20,719 nt of DNA from DYEC01 sp034434695. GTDB taxonomy: Bacteria; Chloroflexota; Anaerolineae; Anaerolineales; Anaerolineaceae. The position numbers were made by a program, and so were the translations under genes. Under the pieces are notes generated by a model. The model was not told where the DNA came from and ran no database searches. It saw only the letters and a list, made by a program, of their open reading frames with translations. This document shows, one piece after another, positions 16,661-20,719 of this stretch (position 1 is the stretch's first letter; every line of letters begins with the position of its first letter). Location of the stretch: assembly GCA_034434695.1 (NCBI GenBank), contig DAOTYY010000077.1, positions 1-20,719 of the forward strand, written 5' to 3'.

Positions 16661-16916
16661 TATAGGAGAGACAATGACAATAAGGTTTTTACTTACCGGG
16701 TGAACAGTTACTTATGAAGGAAACTATCAGGAAATTTTCCCGAAAGGCAGCTGTTCTCTTTGGGCATAGAGTTTTTTAATGTTTGCTAATCAAGGGCTCG
16801 ATTTCCGTCGTTTGCTGTCGGATTACATCCCCCGACTCGCAGTGATGGTCATGCTGTAGCGATGCGCTTGACCGGTTTTGTGGCTTATGTTATGATGACC
16901 ACAGAGGTTACAAAAG
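16661..16916 (+). other. 256-base intergenic region upstream of the peptidase gene
   Basis: No convincing gene is seen. Three very short frames begin at ATG 16674, 16714 and 16779 (9, 21 and 26 codons); only the first has a nearby AGGAGA, and none resembles a known peptide. An imperfect long-range pairing GAACAG (16702-16707) with CTGTTC (16751-16756) and a short CTCT/AGAG hairpin before TTTTTT (about 16757-16777) could form a weak terminator or leader structure. The 3' end holds the promoter at 16868-16896. Confidence 0.4.
16868..16896 (+). promoter_or_regulatory. strong promoter of the LysM/M23 gene
   Basis: TTGACC (16868-16873), a 17-base spacer and TATGAT (16891-16896) with extended TGT (16888-16890). 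The predicted start near 16903 gives a leader of about 14 bases carrying AGAGG (16903-16907), spaced 9 bases from ATG 16917. It makes the gene independent of the polysaccharide unit. Confidence 0.7.
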
Positions 16917-18140
16917 ATGGATGGAGATTTCTCGACACCGCAAACTTCCCTTGTGGAAGGCGATGTTGAACGAGTTGAAGAGGCTGCGGTTGCAAAGCCG
17001 GAACAAAAACGCAAACGAATAGACTGGGAAAAGATTTGGGAAAACGTCCTGCGCTGGGGGTTGGGAGAAATTACTCTGCGCATCGGCACTGCTCTGGCTT
17101 CGCTCATTCTAATCCTGCTGGTGATCTGGGTGATGGAGAATTTTTATTTGAAAGGTCCGTTGGAACCAGCAGAGGGAGCAGTTAACGCTGCATCGCTTGC
17201 CACAAGTACCCCGGTTGTCGCCGTGCCTTATTTTAATGTTCCCAGTATCGAAGTTTATCCTGCGGGGGTCACCCGTCAGGTGGTGCTGCATACCTTATTG
17301 CCCGCCAAACCGCGTGACAGCGTTGTGCAATATGAGGTCAAGGCAGGTGATACGATTTTCGGAATTGCAGAAAAATTCAACCTGCGCCCAGAAACAATTT
17401 TGTGGAGCAATTATTATGTTCTGGCGGATAACCCCCATTTGTTAAGCCCAGGACAGAAGCTGAACATTTTACCGGTGGATGGGGTGTATTACGAATGGCA
17501 TGCTGGCGACGGACTGAACGGCGTGGCGCAGTTCTATGGTGTCAAGCCAGAGGATATTATCAATTTTCCAGCAAACAACTTGAATCCAGAAAAGCTGGGA
17601 GATTGGAGCAATCCGAATATTGAACCGGGGACATGGCTGGTTATCCCCGGCGGGCGTCGTGAGTTTGTCACATGGAGCGCCCCGCGCATCACTCGCCAGA
17701 ACCCGGCTGTGGCGAAGGTTCTTGGACCCGGCTTCTGCGGTACAGTCGTGGATGGTCCGGTGGGCAACGGCACATTTGTCTGGCCTACGGTGGAGCACTG
17801 GCTTTCAGGGTTTGATTATTCGCCTGAAACCAATCATTTTGGCGTTGACTTTGCAGGTCGAGAAGGGAATGCGGTATTTGCCGTAGATAATGGGGTGGTG
17901 GTTTATGCTGGCTGGAATGATTGGGGATATGGCAATGTGGTGGTGATTGATCATGGTAATGGCTGGCAATCGCTGTATGCGCACTTGAGTGCTTATAATG
18001 TAGATTGTGGTTCCTACGTATACCAAGGGAGTGTCATCGGTGCGGTTGGGAGTACTGGCAAGTCCTCAGGCCCACATTTGCACTTTGAGCTGCGCAGCGA
18101 TCAGTATGGACGCGTAAACCCGATGAACTTTTTGCAATAA
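16917..18140 (+). CDS. membrane-anchored LysM and M23 peptidase
   Basis: A 407-residue cell-wall hydrolase or activator. A cytoplasmic N-terminal part (1-50, acidic then KRKRIDW) is followed by one membrane segment (about 53-73), so most of the protein faces outwards. A LysM domain occupies about 138-186 (VKAGDTIFGIAEKFNL) and a second, degenerate one about 191-246 (WHAGDGLNGVAQFYGV). The C-terminal M23 domain (about 300-405) has all zinc and catalytic residues: H307 and D311 in HFGVD, H356 in YAHLS, and HLHFE at 387-391. It probably cleaves peptidoglycan cross-links or stems during growth or division. It has its own promoter and terminator and follows the polysaccharide locus without an obvious link to it. 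Confidence 0.92.
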   Translation: MDGDFSTPQTSLVEGDVERVEEAAVAKPEQKRKRIDWEKIWENVLRWGLGEITLRIGTALASLILILLVIWVMENFYLKGPLEPAEGAVNAASLATSTPVVAVPYFNVPSIEVYPAGVTRQVVLHTLLPAKPRDSVVQYEVKAGDTIFGIAEKFNLRPETILWSNYYVLADNPHLLSPGQKLNILPVDGVYYEWHAGDGLNGVAQFYGVKPEDIINFPANNLNPEKLGDWSNPNIEPGTWLVIPGGRREFVTWSAPRITRQNPAVAKVLGPGFCGTVVDGPVGNGTFVWPTVEHWLSGFDYSPETNHFGVDFAGREGNAVFAVDNGVVVYAGWNDWGYGNVVVIDHGNGWQSLYAHLSAYNVDCGSYVYQGSVIGAVGSTGKSSGPHLHFELRSDQYGRVNPMNFLQ

Positions 18141-18169
18141 AAATAAAAAATACAATATCAAAAATCAGG

Positions 18170-18210
18170 CTGTGAACAGACAAGGAGGAGCTGTTCACGG
18201 TTTTCTTTTT
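18170..18210 (+). terminator. factor-independent terminator after the M23 gene
   Basis: CTGTGAACAG (18170-18179) pairs with CTGTTCACGG (18191-18200), ten pairs with one G-U, around an 11-base loop, followed by TTTTCTTTTT (18201-18210). It sits between convergent genes. Read on the minus strand the same stem is followed by a GATTTTTGATATT stretch, so it may also stop transcripts of the hisD-like gene. Confidence 0.85.
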
Positions 18211-18216
18211 GCAGTG

Positions 18217-19506
18217 CTATTGATTTGCTCGATAACGCTGTACACGTAAATCAGCCTGTTTCTTGTGTCCCCAGATGCCTTCCAGCTCTGCCAGCCGGGA
18301 GCAAATTTCACCTATTTTCACGCTGGCATGAGGCGTACAGCGTTGATAGGTCAGGGTTTTGAGGAACTTGCCCACCCATAAACCGCCAGTGTAGCGGGCG
18401 GCGCGCTCAGTTGGAAGAGTGTGGTTAGTGCCAATCACCAGGTCACCGTAGGGGACAGTAGTTTCCGGGCCAAGGAAGAGTGAACCATAGTTGGTCAGTT
18501 TTTCTAAAAACTCATCTGGATTTGCAGTCAATACCTCGACATGCTCTGATGCAATACGGTTTGCCTCAGCAATCATTTCATCGGTTGTGTCTGCAAGAAT
18601 AATCTTGCCATAGTCCCGCCAGGCTGCTTTGGCAACCTCAGCAGTAGGCAGAGTTTGTAATTGTCGTTCAATTTCTGCCGGTAACTCTTTTGCCAGTTTG
18701 GGGCAGTTGGTCAATAAGATTGCCGTCGAGTTGATCCCATGTTCAGCCTGTCCCAGTAAATCAGCAGCAACCAGTTCCACATCCGCGCTCTCATCAGCGA
18801 TGACCAACACTTCAGACGGTCCGGCAAACAAATCAATTCCCACTTTGCCAAACAACTGTCGTTTGGCTTCGGTAACATAAGCGTTACCCGGGCCAACAAT
18901 CATATCTACCGAGGCAATCGTTTCTGTGCCAAGTGCCATAGCCGCGATAGCCTGAACACCGCCCAAAATATAAATCTCATCTGCACCAGCCAGTGCAATT
19001 GCCGCCACAGTTGCCGCTGGTGGGCGTCCCTGGGATGGAGGAGTACAGGCGATCACCCGCTGGACGCCAGCGACTTTTGCCGGGATGATGCCCATGTGCG
19101 CTGAGGATACTAAAGGGTAGCGTCCACCGGGGATATAGCAACCGGCGCTTTCCACTGGTATTACGCGATGTCCCAGGGTAACACCAGGCAGAGTTTCCAC
19201 TTCCAAATCATGGATTGTGCTGCGCTGGGCTTCGGCAAAACGCCGAACTTGTGCCTGGGCAAAGCGAATGTCATTCAGAACTTGCTCGGGCACTTCTGCG
19301 ATCAGGCTTTTAATTTCGTTTTCAGACAGGCGGAAACTTTGCGGTGACCAGCGGTCGAAGCGCTCTGAATATTCTCTCAATGCCTGATCGCCGCGTTGGG
19401 TGACATTGGCAATCATATCAGATACCACGACGCGTATGGATTCGTTTATGGTTTGCGTGTGGTTTAGGTCCTTACATTCCTTGACATATCGAATCATAAA
19501 AAACAT
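18217..19506 (-). CDS. hisD: HisD-superfamily dehydrogenase (HpsN-like branch of histidinol dehydrogenase)
   Basis: A 429-residue zinc- and NAD-dependent dehydrogenase. Visible are GCYIPGGRYPL (122-132), the NAD-binding VGPGNAYVTEAKRQ (204-217), zinc ligands Q253 and H256 in LLGQAEHG, catalytic SEHVEVL, YGDLVIGTNHTLPT and the late histidine in EGIWGHKKQADLRV. Catalytic residues appear intact. The C-terminus (SRLAELEGI, then H, then LRVQRY) is what I recall from the sulfopropanediol dehydrogenase HpsN group rather than E. coli HisD, and no other his gene is near. It may therefore oxidise a different amino or sulfo alcohol. Start at 19506 or the in-frame ATG at 19497; MIRYVKE suits the family N-terminus. 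The upstream region holds a hairpin and the left end of an IS. Confidence 0.85.
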   Translation of the reverse strand: MFFMIRYVKECKDLNHTQTINESIRVVVSDMIANVTQRGDQALREYSERFDRWSPQSFRLSENEIKSLIAEVPEQVLNDIRFAQAQVRRFAEAQRSTIHDLEVETLPGVTLGHRVIPVESAGCYIPGGRYPLVSSAHMGIIPAKVAGVQRVIACTPPSQGRPPAATVAAIALAGADEIYILGGVQAIAAMALGTETIASVDMIVGPGNAYVTEAKRQLFGKVGIDLFAGPSEVLVIADESADVELVAADLLGQAEHGINSTAILLTNCPKLAKELPAEIERQLQTLPTAEVAKAAWRDYGKIILADTTDEMIAEANRIASEHVEVLTANPDEFLEKLTNYGSLFLGPETTVPYGDLVIGTNHTLPTERAARYTGGLWVGKFLKTLTYQRCTPHASVKIGEICSRLAELEGIWGHKKQADLRVQRYRANQ

Positions 19507-19556
19507 AGCGCTGGAGACTGTCTTCTGAAGAAGACAGAGGAAAGCGCATACCTCCT
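19507..19556 (-). promoter_or_regulatory. 5' leader of the hisD-like gene: distant Shine-Dalgarno plus hairpin
   Basis: On the minus strand an AGGAGG (19556-19551) lies 44 bases before ATG 19506, too far for normal use. Between them a two-part stem forms: GCGCT/AGCGC outside (19547-19543 with 19512-19508), a 5x5 internal loop, then the 8-bp stem CTGTCTTC/GAAGACAG (19537-19530 with 19525-19518). Folding would leave about four bases between the ribosome-binding site and the ATG. The same hairpin may be the IS left end. Confidence 0.4.
19518..19537. repeat. left-end hairpin of the IS
   Basis: CTGTCTTC (19518-19525), loop TGAA, GAAGACAG (19530-19537): a perfect 8-bp stem. It shares the CTGTC/GACAG base and the stem and loop lengths with the right-end hairpin, as expected if one TnpA recognises both. 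Confidence 0.6.
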
Positions 19557-19560
19557 TTCT

Positions 19561-19572
19561 TCAATATATTGA
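19561..19572. repeat. 12-bp perfect palindrome overlapping the tnpB -35
   Basis: TCAATATATTGA reads identically on both strands and overlaps the -35 TTGACG (19569-19574). It could be a binding site for a dimeric repressor, or chance in AT-rich sequence. Confidence 0.35.
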
Positions 19573-19597
19573 CGTTACAGAACGCATGTGCTATATT
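19569..19597 (+). promoter_or_regulatory. predicted promoter of tnpB
   Basis: TTGACG (19569-19574), a 17-base spacer and TATATT (19592-19597). The expected start is at about 19604, which is the A of ATG 19604, so the tnpB mRNA would be leaderless. No Shine-Dalgarno sequence precedes the ATG. Confidence 0.6.
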
Positions 19598-19603
19598 TAC
19601 AAC

Positions 19604-20704
19604 ATGAAACTTACACCAAAGGTCAAACTACTCCCTACACCAGAACAGGCGCAATCGCTCAAGCAAACGCTTGAGATGGCTAATTCCGCTTGTAATCACA
19701 TCTCTGAACTTGCGTGGGAGAAAAAGACTTTTCGCCAGTTTCCTCTCCACAAGCTTGCCTATCATGATGCTCGCAGTAAATTTCCGCTTACTGCCCAGAT
19801 TGTTGTTCGCTGTATATCGAAAGTCGCGGATGCTTATAAAGCGGATCGGAAGAGCAAACGAGTTTTTAAACCACATGGGGCAATCGCTTTTGACAATCGC
19901 ATTCTCCGCTGGTATGTTGATCGCTCCGAAGTCTCTATTTGGACAATCAACGGGAGAATGCGTATCCCGTTCGTTTGTGGAGAACATCAATCGGAACTTT
20001 TGAAAAGCCAGCGCGGTGAAAGCGATTTGGTATTTGTAAATGGTCAGTTTTATCTGTTCACCTACTGCGATGTTGAGGAACCAACTCCTCTTGATGTTGA
20101 AGATGTCCTCGGCGTTGATTTTGGCATTGTCAATCTTGCAGCTGATAGTGACGGAGAGATTTTTAGCGGCAAGGCAGTCGAGGAAAATCGCAGGAAATAC
20201 GAGCATCGCCGCCGCAGCCTTCAACGCAAAGGTACGAAATCTGCTAAACGCAAACTCAAGAGACTGTCCGGGAAGCAGGCCAGATTTCAGTCTAACGTCA
20301 ACCACGTAATTAGTAAGCGGCTTGTAAAAAAGGCGCAAGACACTCAACGAGGCATTGCTCTGGAAAATCTGAAGGGCATTCGTGAGGCAACGGTTCGTCG
20401 CAAGCAGAGAAGCAGGCACGCTAACTGGTCGTTTTATCAACTTCGTTCCTACATCGAATACAAGGCTAGACGCGCTGGTGTTCCTGTTGTTTTGATTGAC
20501 CCCAGGAACACTTCTCGCACTTGTCCTGTTTGCGGCTGTGTTGATAAAGCAAACCGTCGTACTCAAGTTCTTTTCTCCTGTGTATCCTGCGGGTTCTCTG
20601 CTCCTGCGGATACTGCAGCGGCTCGGAACATCCGAGCCAGGGCAGTCGTCAACCTGCCGATGGTCTCGAACCCCGTGGGTTCAGGGACAAGCTGTCGGCT
20701 TTAG
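19604..20704 (+). CDS. tnpB: TnpB RNA-guided endonuclease of an IS605-type element
   Basis: A 366-residue TnpB, the compact ancestor-type relative of Cas12, which uses an RNA from the element's right end to cut DNA and favour element retention. The RuvC triad is complete: D172 in GVDFGIVNLA, E254 in ALENLKGI and D336 in ADTAAARNI. The zinc finger CPVC (307-310) and CVSC (326-329) is intact, and arginine/lysine-rich helices lie between. ATG 19604 (MKLTPKVKLLPTPEQ) is chosen over ATG 19586 because the family begins there and 19586 lies inside the promoter spacer. The stop TAG 20702-20704 falls in the loop and 3' arm of the right-end hairpin. Length is normal for short TnpB proteins. Confidence 0.93.
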   Translation: MKLTPKVKLLPTPEQAQSLKQTLEMANSACNHISELAWEKKTFRQFPLHKLAYHDARSKFPLTAQIVVRCISKVADAYKADRKSKRVFKPHGAIAFDNRILRWYVDRSEVSIWTINGRMRIPFVCGEHQSELLKSQRGESDLVFVNGQFYLFTYCDVEEPTPLDVEDVLGVDFGIVNLAADSDGEIFSGKAVEENRRKYEHRRRSLQRKGTKSAKRKLKRLSGKQARFQSNVNHVISKRLVKKAQDTQRGIALENLKGIREATVRRKQRSRHANWSFYQLRSYIEYKARRAGVPVVLIDPRNTSRTCPVCGCVDKANRRTQVLFSCVSCGFSAPADTAAARNIRARAVVNLPMVSNPVGSGTSCRL

Positions 20705-20719
20705 CCGACAGTAGTTGAC
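20640..20719 (+). ncRNA. predicted 3' part of an omega (reRNA) guide RNA scaffold
   Basis: In TnpB elements the guide RNA overlaps the 3' end of tnpB and runs through the right end. Here two hairpins fit that scaffold: GAACCC (20668-20673) with GGGTTC (20677-20682), and CTGTCGGC (20692-20699) with GCCGACAG (20704-20711). The guide would be the DNA after TTGAC, beyond the window. The 5' limit is a guess. Confidence 0.45.
20692..20711. repeat. right-end hairpin of the IS
   Basis: CTGTCGGC (20692-20699), loop TTTA, GCCGACAG (20704-20711): a perfect 8-bp stem that includes the tnpB stop codon, followed after three bases by TTGAC at the window end. Confidence 0.75.

Larger units (their letters stand above)
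19508..20719 (+). mobile_element. IS200/IS605-type element carrying tnpB only (IS1341-like)
   Basis: It is bounded by two 20-base subterminal hairpins of the same design, CTGTC...GACAG with 8-bp stems and 4-base loops, at 19518-19537 and 20692-20711. They enclose a promoter and an intact tnpB; no tnpA is present, so movement would need a transposase in trans. The right end reads TTGAC (20715-20719), eight bases past the hairpin, like the TTGAC/TTGAT-type cleavage sites of ISDra2-like elements. The left boundary is uncertain: a TTGAC also occurs at 19481-19485 inside the hisD-like frame. The window stops exactly at the right end, so the right flank is unseen. Confidence 0.7.

Noticed and set aside
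16690..16770. c-di-AMP (ydaO) or c-di-GMP riboswitch before the LysM/M23 gene
   Set aside because: The GGGTGAA and CCCGAA...GGCAGCT pieces recall parts of the ydaO motif, but the conserved 5' GGAGGAACC-like segment and the CAGCUAACCUC element are missing, and the promoter lies downstream of it.
19628..20566. 312-codon open frame on the minus strand
   Set aside because: It lies wholly antisense to tnpB, whose catalytic motifs are intact. Its translation shows no recognisable domain and no ribosome-binding site or promoter supports it.
1..20719. CRISPR array, tRNA or rRNA genes
   Set aside because: No regularly spaced direct repeats and no tRNA- or rRNA-like sequence was recognised on reading; a dedicated search was not run.

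Overview
The window looks like a chromosomal segment of a bacterium of moderate GC content, most plausibly a member of the Chloroflexota (Anaerolineae-like). That placement is an inference from protein style and gene mix, not proof. Almost everything is coded on the + strand with overlapping stop/start codons (TAATG, ATGA, GTGA), so translation is tightly coupled.

Region 1 (1-2503): the 3' tail of an unrecognised gene, then tsaE, tsaB and rimI (tRNA t6A modification and ribosomal-protein acetylation), then a family 4 Fe-S uracil-DNA glycosylase. This is a housekeeping run.

Region 2 (about 2489-16660): a surface or exopolysaccharide locus, apparently in three transcription units. The first holds a WbpA-type UDP-GlcNAc 6-dehydrogenase, a UDP-glucuronate-4-epimerase-like protein, a Wzx-type flippase, a family 4 glycosyltransferase and a large polytopic Wzy/GT-C-like membrane protein. 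The second holds a membrane-anchored polyprenyl-phosphate family 2 glycosyltransferase and a family 4 glycosyltransferase. The third holds a MarR/EPS-type winged-helix regulator, a frameshifted UDP-GlcNAc 2-epimerase gene, WbpD, WbpE and WbpB homologues, and a WecC-type dehydrogenase. With the WbpA homologue at the far end, all five enzyme types of the UDP-ManNAc(3NAc)A pathway are present, although the 2-epimerase reading frame is broken. The regulator gene has a good promoter whose -10 and start codon lie inside a perfect 9-bp inverted repeat, suggesting an autorepressed, nearly leaderless transcript.

Region 3 (16661-18210): a 256-base spacer ending in a strong promoter, a membrane-anchored LysM/M23 peptidase and a strong hairpin terminator.

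Region 4 (18217-20719): a minus-strand HisD-superfamily dehydrogenase closer in its C-terminus to the HpsN-like branch than to canonical histidinol dehydrogenase, then a divergently oriented TnpB-only IS200/IS605-type element. The element has matching 20-base hairpins at both ends, and its right end (TTGAC) coincides with the last base of the window. Its left end lies in or next to the 5' region of the hisD-like gene.
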